A stretch of 64,000 nt of DNA from Protaetiibacter sp. SSC-01 (GTDB lineage: Bacteria; Actinomycetota; Actinomycetes; Actinomycetales; Microbacteriaceae): the NCBI RefSeq assembly GCF_014483895.1, contig NZ_CP059987.1, positions 372,001-436,000 of the forward strand, given 5' to 3'. The translations under genes and the position numbers were made by a program. Every line of letters starts with the position of its first letter. The stretch's first letter is position 1. Positions 27,127 to 36,001 of the stretch are shown here, one piece after another. Below the pieces are notes generated by a model, which ran no database searches, was not told the DNA's origin, and saw only the letters and a list, made by a program, of their open reading frames with translations.

Positions 27127-28055
27127 TGGCCGCCTACATCGCCCGCCGGCTGCTCCTCTCGGTCTTCGTGCTGTGGGGCACGGTCAGCCTCGTCTTCGTC
27201 GTCATGCGCCTCGTGCCGGGCGACCCCGCGCTCATGATCCTGGGTCCGGATGCGCAGCTCGGCGAGCTCGAGGCCCTTCGGAAGCAGATGGGCCTCGACC
27301 AGCCCGTCATCCTGCAGTACCTCAACTACCTCTGGGGCGCGCTGCAGCTCGACTTCGGCGACTCGGTGCGCCTCGGCGGCGACGCCATGAGCCACGTGCT
27401 CGGACGGATGCCGCTCACGCTCGTGCTCGCGGCCGCCGCCCTCGTCGTCGCGGTCGTGGTCGGCGTCTCGATGGGCATCCTCGCGGCCCTCAACTTCGAC
27501 ACCCGGATCGACCGCACCGTCACGACGCTCTCGCTCGTGACGCACTCGGCGCCGTCGTTCTGGGTCGGCCTCGTGCTCATCCTCATCTTCGCCCGGCAGC
27601 TGCAGGTGCTCCCGAGCGGCGGCGCGGGCACCTTCGCCCACCTCGTCCTCCCCGCGCTCGCGGCGGGCCTCCCGTTCTCGGCGACGCTCACGCGCTTCAC
27701 GCGCTCCGGTCTGCTCGAGGTCGTCAACGAGGGCTACATCCAGACGGCCCGCTCGAAGGGCCTCTCGGAGCGCATCGTGATCGTCGCCCACGCCATCCGC
27801 AACTCGCTCATCCCGATCGTCACCGTCGTCGGCCTCTACGCGGGCGGCATCCTCGGCGGCACGGTCGTCATCGAGACGGTGTTCTCGTGGCCGGGCATGG
27901 GCCGACTCATCGTCGACTCGATCGGCTACCGCGACTACGCGGTCGTGCAGGCGGGAATCGTGCTCATCACCTTCGTCTTCGTCGCGATCAACCTGGTCGT
28001 CGACGTCCTCTACGGGTACCTCGACCCGCGCGTGCGATTGGCAGGGAAGCGATGA
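27126..28055 (+). CDS. ABC transporter permease, peptide/opine family (DppB type)
   Basis: 309 residues, six predicted membrane segments. N-terminal YIARRLLLSVFVLWGTVSLV and FVVMRLVPGDPALMILGP are DppB/OppB hallmarks, and the EAA-type loop lies at TARSKGLSERIVIVAHAIRN, where the ATPases dock. Pairs with the DppC-type permease that overlaps its 3' end by 4 nt. Imports an oligopeptide-like or opine/sugar-phosphodiester-type solute, depending on the binding protein at 31073. Confidence 0.93.
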   Translation: MAAYIARRLLLSVFVLWGTVSLVFVVMRLVPGDPALMILGPDAQLGELEALRKQMGLDQPVILQYLNYLWGALQLDFGDSVRLGGDAMSHVLGRMPLTLVLAAAALVVAVVVGVSMGILAALNFDTRIDRTVTTLSLVTHSAPSFWVGLVLILIFARQLQVLPSGGAGTFAHLVLPALAAGLPFSATLTRFTRSGLLEVVNEGYIQTARSKGLSERIVIVAHAIRNSLIPIVTVVGLYAGGILGGTVVIETVFSWPGMGRLIVDSIGYRDYAVVQAGIVLITFVFVAINLVVDVLYGYLDPRVRLAGKR

Positions 28056-28957
28056 CCGGGGTCACGGAAAGCACGCTCACGCCCACGGCGGCGCTCGCCG
28101 TGGCGCCCACGCGGGAGCGCGCACGCAAGCGCGGCAGCCTCCGCATCGGCGTCTCGATCGGCATCATCGCGCTCTACCTCGTGGCGGCCATCGTCGGCCC
28201 CATCCTCGTGCAGTTCGACCCGGTCGCGACCGACACCGCCAACCGGCTGCTGCCGCCGTTCGCGACGCGCCAGGACGGCTCGATCGCCCTCTTCGGCACC
28301 GATCAGGTCGGCCAGGACCTCTTCGCCCAGACGCTCCAGGGCGCCCGGATGTCGATGCTCGTGGGCGTCTCGGCGCTCATCATCGCGGGCGTCATCGGCG
28401 TGCTGATCGGCATCTTCTCCGGCTACTTCGGGGGCGTCGTCGACTCGGTGCTCATGCGCCTCGCCGACGTGCAGCTCGCCTTCCCCGGCATCCTGCTCGC
28501 CGTGCTCGTCGCATCCGTGCTCGGGCAGAGCGTCGTCAACGTCATCATCATCCTCGCGATCGGCGGATGGGTGACCTACGCCCGTGTGACGAGGAGCCAG
28601 GTGCTCGCGACGAAGAACCGCGAGTTCGTCGACGCGACGCGCACCCTCGGCGCCGGGCACTGGCACACCATCCGCACGACGATCCTCCCCGCGTGCGTCG
28701 CACCCGTCATGGTCATCGCGACGATGGACATCGGCAGCATCATCCTCGCGGAGGCGTCGCTGTCGTTCCTCGGACTCGGCACCCCGCCGTCGACCCCCAG
28801 CTGGGGCCTCACGATCGCCGGCGGCCGCAACTACCTCGCGAGCGCGTGGTGGATCTCGACGATCCCCGGCATCTGCCTCGCCATCCTCGTCATCGCGTTC
28901 GGCGTCCTGGGCGACGCGCTGCGCGACCGCTTCGACCCCCGCCTGAAGGAGGTGTGA
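28052..28957 (+). CDS. ABC transporter permease, peptide/opine family (DppC type)
   Basis: 301 residues. The short cytosolic N-terminus leads to TM1 (GVSIGIIALYLVAAIVGPIL), then the DppC motif FGTDQVGQDLFAQTLQGARM, the docking loop VDATRTLGAGHWHTIRTTIL, and the signature ASLSFLGLGTPPSTPSWG. Together with the preceding gene it forms the membrane channel. Five nt separate it from the first ATPase gene. Confidence 0.93.
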   Translation: MTGVTESTLTPTAALAVAPTRERARKRGSLRIGVSIGIIALYLVAAIVGPILVQFDPVATDTANRLLPPFATRQDGSIALFGTDQVGQDLFAQTLQGARMSMLVGVSALIIAGVIGVLIGIFSGYFGGVVDSVLMRLADVQLAFPGILLAVLVASVLGQSVVNVIIILAIGGWVTYARVTRSQVLATKNREFVDATRTLGAGHWHTIRTTILPACVAPVMVIATMDIGSIILAEASLSFLGLGTPPSTPSWGLTIAGGRNYLASAWWISTIPGICLAILVIAFGVLGDALRDRFDPRLKEV

Positions 28958-28962
28958 GCCCG

Positions 28963-30000
28963 ATGTCGGAAGCTCTCACGACGCTGCTCGAGCAGCCGCG
29001 TCCGGATGCGGGAGACGGGCCGCTGCTGTCGGTCCAGGATCTCGCGGTGTCGTTCGGGGCCCAGCGCGGCCGCGTGCGCGTGGTCGACGGGCTCTCGTTC
29101 GACATCCACCCGGGTGAGACGGTCGCGGTGCTCGGCGAGTCCGGCAGCGGCAAGAGCGTGACGGCGCAGACGATCATGGGCCTGCTGCCCAAGCCGATCG
29201 GCCGCGTCGACGCGGGCCGCATCCTCTACCGAGGGGTCGACCTGCTGCAGCAGCCGGCGAGCTACACGCGCTCTCTCGGCGGCACCGAGATCGCCATGAT
29301 CTTCCAGGACCCGCTGAGCTCGCTCAACCCGGTCATGCGCGTGGGCGCGCAGATCGGCGAGGCCATGCGGCGCCGCGCCGGGGTCTCCCGGCGGGAGGCC
29401 CGCGAGCGCGCGATCGAGCTCATGGAGCGCGTCGGCATCCCCGCGGCCCGCCGCCGCGTCGACGACTTCCCGCACCAGTTCTCGGGCGGCATGCGCCAGC
29501 GCGTCATGATCGCGATGGCGCTCGCCCTGCGGCCGTCGCTCATCATCGCCGACGAGCCGACGACCGCGCTCGACGTCACGGTGCAGGCGCAGATCATGGC
29601 GCTCCTCGCCGAGGTGCAGGAGCTCGACGGCACCGCCCTGCTGCTCATCACCCACGACCTCGGGGTCGTGGCGGATGTCGCCGACCGCACCGTCGTCATG
29701 TACAGCGGGCGCGTGGCCGAGAGCGGCGCGATCCGCGACGTCTACGACCGCCCCGCCCACCCGTACACGGTCGGGCTCATGGCCTCCGTTCCGGACCTCG
29801 AGGGTCCGCGCGGACGCCTCACCCCGATCGAGGGCTCGCCGCCCGACCCGCGGCGTGTCCCGCAGGGCTGCCCCTTCCACCCGCGCTGCCCCATGGCCGT
29901 CGCCCTGTGCGCAGAGGTGCGGCCCGAGCCGCGCGAGATGCCCGGGCGCACGGCACTCCACCTGTCCGCCTGCCACCGCGCCGAGGAGGTCGGAGCATGA
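28963..30000 (+). CDS. ABC transporter ATPase, peptide/opine family (DppD type)
   Basis: 345 residues. Walker [18 protein letters not shown] (near residue 65), Q-loop [13 protein letters not shown], signature [15 protein letters not shown], Walker [15 protein letters not shown] and switch His in [16 protein letters not shown]. The C-terminal oligopeptide-transporter extension contains the [15 protein letters not shown] cysteine cluster (possible Fe-S). Overlaps the next ATPase gene by 4 nt (ATGA). Confidence 0.95.
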   Translation: MSEALTTLLEQPRPDAGDGPLLSVQDLAVSFGAQRGRVRVVDGLSFDIHPGETVAVLGESGSGKSVTAQTIMGLLPKPIGRVDAGRILYRGVDLLQQPASYTRSLGGTEIAMIFQDPLSSLNPVMRVGAQIGEAMRRRAGVSRREARERAIELMERVGIPAARRRVDDFPHQFSGGMRQRVMIAMALALRPSLIIADEPTTALDVTVQAQIMALLAEVQELDGTALLLITHDLGVVADVADRTVVMYSGRVAESGAIRDVYDRPAHPYTVGLMASVPDLEGPRGRLTPIEGSPPDPRRVPQGCPFHPRCPMAVALCAEVRPEPREMPGRTALHLSACHRAEEVGA

Positions 30001-31025
30001 CCCTCACGACCCCCACGCGGAGCGCGGTCCCCTCGGCGGCGGGCGAGCCGCTGCTGAGCGTGCGCGAGCTGCGCACGACCTTCCCCATCCGCTCGAACGT
30101 GCTGCGACGCAAGGTGGGCGAGATCGGCGCCGTCGACGGCGTGAGCTTCGACATCATGCCGGGGGAGACCTACGGCCTCGTGGGCGAGTCCGGTTCCGGC
30201 AAGTCGACCGTCGCACGCACCATCATCGGCCTCGAGACGCCGACGTCGGGCACGATCCGCTTCGACGGACGCGACCTCACGACGGTGCGCGGCGCGGCTC
30301 TCAAGAGCGTCCGCCGGGACATCCAGATGATCTTCCAGGACCCGCACGCTTCGCTCAACCCGCGCCGCACGGTCGTCGACATCGTGAGCGAGGGATGGCA
30401 GGTGCAGCCCGGCTTCGGGCCGCGCGGCAGCTGGCGGCAGAGCGCGCTCGAGCTGCTCGACCGCGTGGGGCTCAACCCCGACCACGCCGACCGCTACCCG
30501 CACCAGTTCTCGGGCGGGCAGCGCCAGCGCATCGGCATCGCCCGCGCCCTCGCGATGCGGCCGAAGCTCATCATCTGCGACGAGGCGGTCTCCGCGCTCG
30601 ACGTGTCGATCCAGGCGCAGGTGCTCAACCTCCTGCAGGATCTGCAGGCCGAGATGGGGCTCTCGTACCTCTTCATCGCCCACGACCTCGCGGTCGTGCG
30701 GCACATCTCCGACCAGGTCGGCGTCATGTACCTCGGCAAGCTCGTCGAGTCGGGCAGCTACGAGCAGATCTTCGCCGAGCCGCTGCACCCCTACACGCAG
30801 GCCCTGCTCTCCGCGATCCCCGTCACGCATCCGTGGCGCCAGGACCGCCGCGAGCGCATCGTCCTCAGCGGCGACATCCCCTCGCCGGCCGACCCGCCAT
30901 CCGGATGCCGCTTCCGCACCCGCTGCTGGATGGCCCGGGACATCTGCGCAGAATCCGTGCCGGCGCTCGCCCGACGCGGCCACGACCATCCCGACGCCTG
31001 CCATCTCACGGGGGAGCCCGAGTGA
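29997..31025 (+). CDS. ABC transporter ATPase, peptide/opine family (DppF type)
   Basis: 342 residues. Walker [19 protein letters not shown], signature [17 protein letters not shown], Walker [19 protein letters not shown], and the C-terminal cysteine region [15 protein letters not shown]. Partner of the DppD-type ATPase in a heterodimer. The short N-terminal extension carries the usual [15 protein letters not shown]. Next gene starts 47 nt downstream after a GAAAGGAAAA ribosome binding site. Confidence 0.95.
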   Translation: MTLTTPTRSAVPSAAGEPLLSVRELRTTFPIRSNVLRRKVGEIGAVDGVSFDIMPGETYGLVGESGSGKSTVARTIIGLETPTSGTIRFDGRDLTTVRGAALKSVRRDIQMIFQDPHASLNPRRTVVDIVSEGWQVQPGFGPRGSWRQSALELLDRVGLNPDHADRYPHQFSGGQRQRIGIARALAMRPKLIICDEAVSALDVSIQAQVLNLLQDLQAEMGLSYLFIAHDLAVVRHISDQVGVMYLGKLVESGSYEQIFAEPLHPYTQALLSAIPVTHPWRQDRRERIVLSGDIPSPADPPSGCRFRTRCWMARDICAESVPALARRGHDHPDACHLTGEPE

Positions 31026-31072
31026 AGGCGGCACCACGCAAGTCCCATGTCACACACCGAAAGGAAAACACC

Positions 31073-32587
31073 ATGAGCGTCACCCGACGCAGTCTCGGCG
31101 CGATCGCGATCGCGGTCAGCGCCCTGCTCACGCTCGGCGCGTGCGCGAACACGGGGTCCGACGGCGCGCCCCTCGCGGAACAGCAGGATCTCAAGGTCGG
31201 TCTGGCATCGCTGCCGATCAACCTCGACGTCCTCCAGAACTCGGCCGAGGGCAAGATCATCGGGCCCATGCAGCACGTGCTCGAGCCGCTCGTCAAGCGC
31301 GACGGCGACTCGTTCGAGCCGTGGCTCGCCGAGTCGTGGGAGAACCCCGACGACCTCACGTGGGTCTTCACCATCCGCTCGGACGTGAAGTTCAGCGACG
31401 GCACGGTCCTCACCGCCGAGGACGCGCGTGCGTCGCTGCGACGACTCATCGACACGGAGTCGCCGCTGGCGCCGCTGCTCGCCGCCGTCGAGAACATCGA
31501 GGCGACCGACGACTCGACCCTCACGATCGAGACGAAGACCCCGCTGGGAACCCTGCTGACGACGCTGTCGCAGATCCTCATCGGGCAGGGCGCGGTCATC
31601 AACGACGAGGCCTACTGGGCCAAGCCCATCGGCACCGGTCCCTTCGTGATCGACGAGTTCGTCGCCGACCAGCGCTTCGCGCTCAGCCGCAACGACGACT
31701 ACTGGGGTCCGGAGACGAAGCTCGACACGATCACCTACATCGGCATGCCCGAGGAGGCGGCGCGCATCTCGGCGCTCTCGACGGGTGAGGTCGACATCAT
31801 CGACGGAGTGAGCCCCGACGCCATCCCGGAGGTGCAGTCGCTCGACTCGGTGACGTTCGAGTCGGTGCCGAGCTACGCGATCCAGTACATCTGGTTCAAC
31901 AGCAGCCGCGAGCCCTACACCGACGTGCGGGTGCGCCAGGCGCTCTGGCACGCGCTCGACCTCGAGCAGATCGTGAGCGACCTCTACGGCGACCAGGCAT
32001 CCGTCGCGCAGGCGCCGGTTCCGCAGGCCGTGTTCGGCGCAGCCAAGCTCGAGCCCTACACCTACGACCCGGAGCTCGCGAAGGAGCTCCTCGCCGAGGC
32101 GGGCTACCCCGACGGGTTCTCGACGACGATGCAGTTCTCGAGCAGCACGGGCGTGCCGCCCTTCATGCAGACGGTCATCTCCTACTGGGCCGAGATCGGC
32201 GTGACCGTCGAGCCGCTGCCCAAGGAGCAGGCCATCTGGCTCGACGACCTGCTCGCGCTCAACTGGGACATGAACGTGCAGTCGCCGTCCGTCACGAGCG
32301 GTGACGCCGACTACCACCTCGGCCGTCTCTACGTGAGCAGCGCGAACCGCCTCGGTTACGCCAACCCGGAGTACGACGCCCTCGTCACGGCCGCCCGCGA
32401 GTCGGTCGACCAGCAGGAGCGCATCTCGCTCTACGCGGAGGCCTCGAAGATCCTCTGGGAGGATGCGCCCGCCATCTGGGCCGCCGACCAGACCGCGAAC
32501 GTCGCCTACCGCGACTACGTGACCGGTGTGACGATCGACGCGGGCAACCGCAACGACTACAGCGCCGTCGTGCTCCGTGCGAAGTGA
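31073..32587 (+). CDS. Family 5 solute-binding lipoprotein (AccA-like position)
   Basis: 504 residues. Lipoprotein signal [19 protein letters not shown] ending in LGAC with Cys-24 as lipidation site. Family 5 (peptide/nickel/opine) signatures follow: [32 protein letters not shown] and [20 protein letters not shown]. The ligand is not evident. In the acc operon the matching protein (AccA) binds a sugar phosphodiester, agrocinopine, and the antibiotic agrocin 84. The gene lies after the ATPases rather than first, unlike the Ti plasmid order. Confidence 0.92.
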   Translation: MSVTRRSLGAIAIAVSALLTLGACANTGSDGAPLAEQQDLKVGLASLPINLDVLQNSAEGKIIGPMQHVLEPLVKRDGDSFEPWLAESWENPDDLTWVFTIRSDVKFSDGTVLTAEDARASLRRLIDTESPLAPLLAAVENIEATDDSTLTIETKTPLGTLLTTLSQILIGQGAVINDEAYWAKPIGTGPFVIDEFVADQRFALSRNDDYWGPETKLDTITYIGMPEEAARISALSTGEVDIIDGVSPDAIPEVQSLDSVTFESVPSYAIQYIWFNSSREPYTDVRVRQALWHALDLEQIVSDLYGDQASVAQAPVPQAVFGAAKLEPYTYDPELAKELLAEAGYPDGFSTTMQFSSSTGVPPFMQTVISYWAEIGVTVEPLPKEQAIWLDDLLALNWDMNVQSPSVTSGDADYHLGRLYVSSANRLGYANPEYDALVTAARESVDQQERISLYAEASKILWEDAPAIWAADQTANVAYRDYVTGVTIDAGNRNDYSAVVLRAK

Positions 32588-32645
32588 ACGGCGACGGGTA
32601 CACCCGGCGCCGCACGGAACGACCGAGAACCAGATCGGAAGTGGA

Positions 32646-34031
32646 ATGAACGACACGATTCACGTCGACACGCAGGCGCGTGTGCGGGCGACGCCCGAGG
32701 TGCTCGTGGTCGGCGGGGGTCCCGCGGGGATCGGGGCAGCCATCGCCGCCGCGCGCCGCGGGGCCCGCACGATGCTCGTCGAGCAGCAGGGGTACCTGGG
32801 AGGGAATCTCACGGCGGGCCTGGTCGGCCCGTGCATGACCTCCTACAGCCTCGACGGCTCGAAGCAGCTGATCCGCGGGATCTACGACGAGCTGATCCTG
32901 CGGATGGAGGCCGCCGGTGAGGCGATTCACCCGTCGAAGGTGCCGGCGGGCAGCCCGTTCGCCGGATTCATCTACCACGGGCACGACAAGGTCACGCCGT
33001 TCGAGCCGGAGGGCATGAAGCTCATCGCGCAGCGGATGTGCCTCGAGGCGGGCGTGGAGCTGCTGTTCCACACCTTCGTCGTCGACACGATCGTCGAGGA
33101 CGGCGCCGTCCGCGGCGTCATCGTCGCCAGCAAGTCCGGGCTCGAGGCGATCACGGCCGACGTCGTGATCGACTGCTCCGCGGATGCGGACGTCGTCGCC
33201 TTCGGCGGCGGCGAGACCGTGACGGGACGCGAGGGCGACGGGCTCGTGCAGCCGATGACGCTCTTCTTCCGGGTGGGAGGTGTCGACGACGACGTCCTCG
33301 CGGACTACGTCGCGCAGTTCCCCTCGAAGACGGATGCGTTCGAGGTGCCGGTGCAGGCCGCTCGCGCCGCGGGCGAGTACACGATCGAGCGGAGGGGTCT
33401 CGGCTTGTACAAGACCCTCAAGCCGGGCGTGTGGCGCGTCAACACGACCCGCATCCTGCGCCGTGTCGGCACCGACGTGGGCGACCTCACGCAGGCGGAG
33501 ATCGAGGGTCGCGAGCAGGTCACCCAGCTCATGCGCCTCTTCCGGCGCGTGCCCGGCATGGAGAACTGCGAGCTCATCGACACGGCCGCGACGATCGGCG
33601 TCCGTGAGACCCGCAGGATCGTGGGCGAGTACACCCTCACTCACGAGGATCTCGCCAACGGGCAGGAGTTCGACGACGTCATCGCGCTCGCGGGGTACCC
33701 GATCGACATCCACAGCCCGACCGATTCCGGTGGCGGCCTGATCGACATGCCGGTCGCGAACGAGTACCAGATCCCGTACCGCTCCCTCGTGCCGAAGGAG
33801 CTCGACGGGGTGCTCGTCGCGGGGCGGAGCGTCTCGTCGACGCACGAGGCCCTCGGCGCGATCCGGATCATGCCGCCGGCCTTCGCGATGGGCCAGGCCG
33901 CCGGTACCGCCGCCGCTCTCGCCGTGCGCGGGGGCGCGCGGCCCCGGGACGTCGACGTGACGGAGCTGCAGAAGGCTCTCGTCGAGGACGACGCCTACAT
34001 CGGGGAGCGCGCGATGGAGCTGGTGCCGTGA
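32646..34031 (+). CDS. FAD-dependent oxidoreductase (FAD_oxidored family)
   Basis: 461 residues. Rossmann FAD-binding start [20 protein letters not shown] near residue 19, then [35 protein letters not shown], the family block [19 protein letters not shown], and a C-terminal FAD contact around [19 protein letters not shown]. No export signal, so cytoplasmic. Substrate unknown; it may oxidise the alcohol part of the imported compound. There is no counterpart in the Ti plasmid acc operon, making it the distinctive member here. GTG of the next gene overlaps its stop by 4 nt. Confidence 0.87.
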   Translation: MNDTIHVDTQARVRATPEVLVVGGGPAGIGAAIAAARRGARTMLVEQQGYLGGNLTAGLVGPCMTSYSLDGSKQLIRGIYDELILRMEAAGEAIHPSKVPAGSPFAGFIYHGHDKVTPFEPEGMKLIAQRMCLEAGVELLFHTFVVDTIVEDGAVRGVIVASKSGLEAITADVVIDCSADADVVAFGGGETVTGREGDGLVQPMTLFFRVGGVDDDVLADYVAQFPSKTDAFEVPVQAARAAGEYTIERRGLGLYKTLKPGVWRVNTTRILRRVGTDVGDLTQAEIEGREQVTQLMRLFRRVPGMENCELIDTAATIGVRETRRIVGEYTLTHEDLANGQEFDDVIALAGYPIDIHSPTDSGGGLIDMPVANEYQIPYRSLVPKELDGVLVAGRSVSSTHEALGAIRIMPPAFAMGQAAGTAAALAVRGGARPRDVDVTELQKALVEDDAYIGERAMELVP

Positions 34032-34750
34032 CAGCCGTTCCCCCGCGTGTCCGGGATGGCGGGCATCCGCGCATCTCCGGGCACCGGGGGGCGGCCGGCA
34101 CCGAGCCGGAGAACACCGTCCGGTCGTTCCAGCGGGCCATCGCGCTCGGGGCGGGCACCGTCGAGCTCGACCTGCAGCGCTCGGCGGACGGCGAGCTCAT
34201 CGTCATCCACGACGAGACCGTCGACCGCACGACCGGCGGCGCGGGGCGGGTCAACGACCTCACCCTGGCCGACATCCGGCTCCTGCGCGCCGACGGCGAG
34301 CCCGTGCCGACGTTCACCGAGGTGCTCGACTCGATCGACGCGCCCATCCAGGTGGAGGTCAAGGATCCGCTCGCGGTCGAGCCGCTCATCGCGCTGCTGC
34401 GGGCTCGGCCCGAGATCGGCCGCAGGGTCGTGCTCTCGGGCTTCTCCGAGGAGGTGCTGCGGCAGCTCGCCGAGGCCGTCCCCGACGTGCCGCGCGGCCT
34501 CATCTGCCGGGGCTACGAGGAGGGGCTGCTCGGCAGGCTCGCGGACCTCGGATGCGAGGTCGTCTACTCGGGCTGGCCCGGTCTCACGGTCGAGACGGTC
34601 CAGGCGCTGCACGACGCGGGGGTGTCGATCGCGGCCTGGAACGTCAACACGCGCGAGGAGCTCGCGCTCGCGCTCGCGCTCGGCGTGGACGAGATCTCGT
34701 CCGACTTCCCGGGTGAGGTGGCGCGCTGGTTGGGATCCGCGTCGGGCTGA
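34028..34750 (+). CDS. Glycerophosphodiester phosphodiesterase family protein (AccF-like)
   Basis: 240 residues. GDPD TIM-barrel motifs are complete: [20 protein letters not shown] (catalytic His, Glu-Asn), [20 protein letters not shown] (metal Glu/Asp and second His), VEVK ([14 protein letters not shown]) and the C-terminal [20 protein letters not shown]. No signal peptide, so it works on imported substrate. The family splits glycerol-3-phosphate or sugar-phosphate diesters; in the acc operon the related AccF opens agrocinopine. GTG 34028 overlaps the FAD enzyme stop. Last gene of the operon, followed by a bidirectional terminator. Confidence 0.9.
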   Translation: MTAVPPRVRDGGHPRISGHRGAAGTEPENTVRSFQRAIALGAGTVELDLQRSADGELIVIHDETVDRTTGGAGRVNDLTLADIRLLRADGEPVPTFTEVLDSIDAPIQVEVKDPLAVEPLIALLRARPEIGRRVVLSGFSEEVLRQLAEAVPDVPRGLICRGYEEGLLGRLADLGCEVVYSGWPGLTVETVQALHDAGVSIAAWNVNTREELALALALGVDEISSDFPGEVARWLGSASG

Positions 34751-34768
34751 CCGCACGCGAGCATGCGA

Positions 34769-34816
34769 AAGGGGCGCCGGGTCGTCCAGCCGTGAGGCTG
34801 GCGCCCGGCGCCCCTT
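34769..34816. terminator. Bidirectional terminator between acc-like operon and alcohol dehydrogenase gene
   Basis: Perfect 13-bp outer stem AAGGGGCGCCGGG / CCCGGCGCCCCTT enclosing an inner stem CCAGCC-GTGA-GGCTGG. It lies between convergent genes and can act in both directions (T or A residues at either end). Confidence 0.85.
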
Positions 34817-34822
34817 CCGTCG

Positions 34823-35815
34823 TCAGCTCTCGAGCGCGATCTGCGCCTTGAGGGCGGCACCGTTTGCGACGGCGTCGAGCGCGGTGGCGAACTCCTCGAG
34901 CGGGTAGGTGTGCGAGAGCAGCGCGTCGACGTTCACGACGCCGCGGGCCACGAGGTCGAGGGCCGCGTCGAAGCTGTGCAGCACGGCCATGGTGCCGATG
35001 ATCGTGATCTCGTCGTTGTAGATCTCGAACGGCGACACCTCGAGGCGCGCCTCGGCGGCGGCGACGCCGAACACCTGCAGGCGGCCTCCGCGGTCGAGGG
35101 CGCCGAGCGCCGCGGCCATCGCGGCGGGGGCGCCCGTGACGTCGACAGCGGCGTCGAAGCGGCGCGTCGAGAGCTCCTCGACGGAGGTGCCGACCTCGAC
35201 GGCGCCGAGCTCGAGCGCGGCGGCGGCCTTCGCAGCGACGCGGTCGACGACGCTGACGACCGCGCCGCCTGCCGTGAGCAGCTGCGCGACGATGAGCCCC
35301 ATCGGACCCGCGCCCATGACGAGCATGCGCTCGCCGGCCTCGACGCCCAGGCGGCGCACGCCGTGCACGGCGCACGAGACGGGCTCGACGAACGCGCCCT
35401 GCGCGAAGGTCATCGAGTCCGGCATCCGGTAGCAGTTCGCGGCGGGCACGGCGACGTACTGTGCGAACGCGCCGTCGACGGTGTCGCCGATGGCGCCCCA
35501 GTCGGCGCACAGGTTGCCGCGCCCGCGGCGGCACTGCGCGCACTTGCCGCAGAAGAGCGAGGGGTCGACGGCGACCCGCTGGCCCACGAGGCCCGCATCG
35601 ACTCCGGCGCCGACCGACGCGATCGTGCCCGCGAACTCGTGGCCCGGGATGATCGGGAACGGGGTGGGCGGGAACTCGCCCTTCACGATGTGGAGGTCGG
35701 TTCCGCAGATGCCGACCCGGGCAACCTCGACGATCACCTCCCCGTCGCGGGGGGTGGGGTCGTCGACCTCGGTGACCTCGATCTGGCCCGGCCGCGGGAG
35801 CAACACTGCACGCAT
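34823..35815 (-). CDS. Zinc-dependent medium-chain alcohol/polyol dehydrogenase
   Basis: 330 residues from the ATG at 35815. Catalytic zinc site VGICGTDLHIVKG and PGHEFAGTI, structural zinc cysteines in FCGKCAQCRRGRGNLC, and NAD(P)-binding MLVMGAGPMGLIVAQLL. It resembles sorbitol/threonine dehydrogenase types acting on secondary alcohols of sugars and polyols. An in-frame ATG at 35833 would add six residues but sits against the operator at 35829-35858, so 35815 is preferred. Convergent with the acc-like operon; it may oxidise a product of that pathway, or belong with the beta-helix/SGNH genes that share its operator motif. Confidence 0.88.
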   Translation of the reverse strand: MRAVLLPRPGQIEVTEVDDPTPRDGEVIVEVARVGICGTDLHIVKGEFPPTPFPIIPGHEFAGTIASVGAGVDAGLVGQRVAVDPSLFCGKCAQCRRGRGNLCADWGAIGDTVDGAFAQYVAVPAANCYRMPDSMTFAQGAFVEPVSCAVHGVRRLGVEAGERMLVMGAGPMGLIVAQLLTAGGAVVSVVDRVAAKAAAALELGAVEVGTSVEELSTRRFDAAVDVTGAPAAMAAALGALDRGGRLQVFGVAAAEARLEVSPFEIYNDEITIIGTMAVLHSFDAALDLVARGVVNVDALLSHTYPLEEFATALDAVANGAALKAQIALES

Positions 35816-35828
35816 GGGTTCCGCCAAT

Positions 35829-35858
35829 CTCATCTGATACGTCTGCGTATCATCTGAG
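35829..35858 (-). promoter_or_regulatory. 30-bp operator-like palindrome before the alcohol dehydrogenase gene
   Basis: Reading + strand: CTCA-TC-TGATACG-TCTG-CGTATCA-TC-TGAG, an 11-bp-arm palindrome (arms CTCA and TGATACG). Its complement has the same CTCAGATGATAC and TCAGATGAG blocks as 22211-22240 with identical 9-bp spacing. It overlaps or adjoins the start of the dehydrogenase gene, a place suited to repression. Confidence 0.6.
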
Positions 35859-35885
35859 CGTATCCGATGCGTGCGTGTGTGCCTA

Positions 35886-35957
35886 TGCGCAGCTGGAGCC
35901 GCAACACGGCGGCGGGGGAAACGCCTCCCGCCGCGCGGTCGTAGCTCCAGCCGCGCC
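35886..35957. repeat. Intergenic nested palindrome, family 2, copy A
   Basis: Contains CAGCTGGAGCCG, GGCGGCGGGGGAAACGCC, TCCCGCCGCGCGGTCG and GCTCCAGCCGCGCC. Outer arms GCTGGAGC/GCTCCAGC and inner GGCGGG/CCCGCC pair. Lies downstream of the acyltransferase gene. Same family as 55941-56011, 61892-61960 and 63006-63076. Confidence 0.75.
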
Positions 35958-36001
35958 GTGATCCGCCGGCTTGACGGGGGCGGCCGTTTGACGGGGGCGG
36001 G

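Noticed and set aside
32646-34031. FAD protein as glycerol-3-phosphate dehydrogenase GlpD, which would fit a glycerophosphodiester pathway.
   Set aside because: It belongs to the FAD_oxidored type ([10 protein letters not shown] and GVRETRRI blocks) and lacks the GlpD C-terminal domain and motifs.
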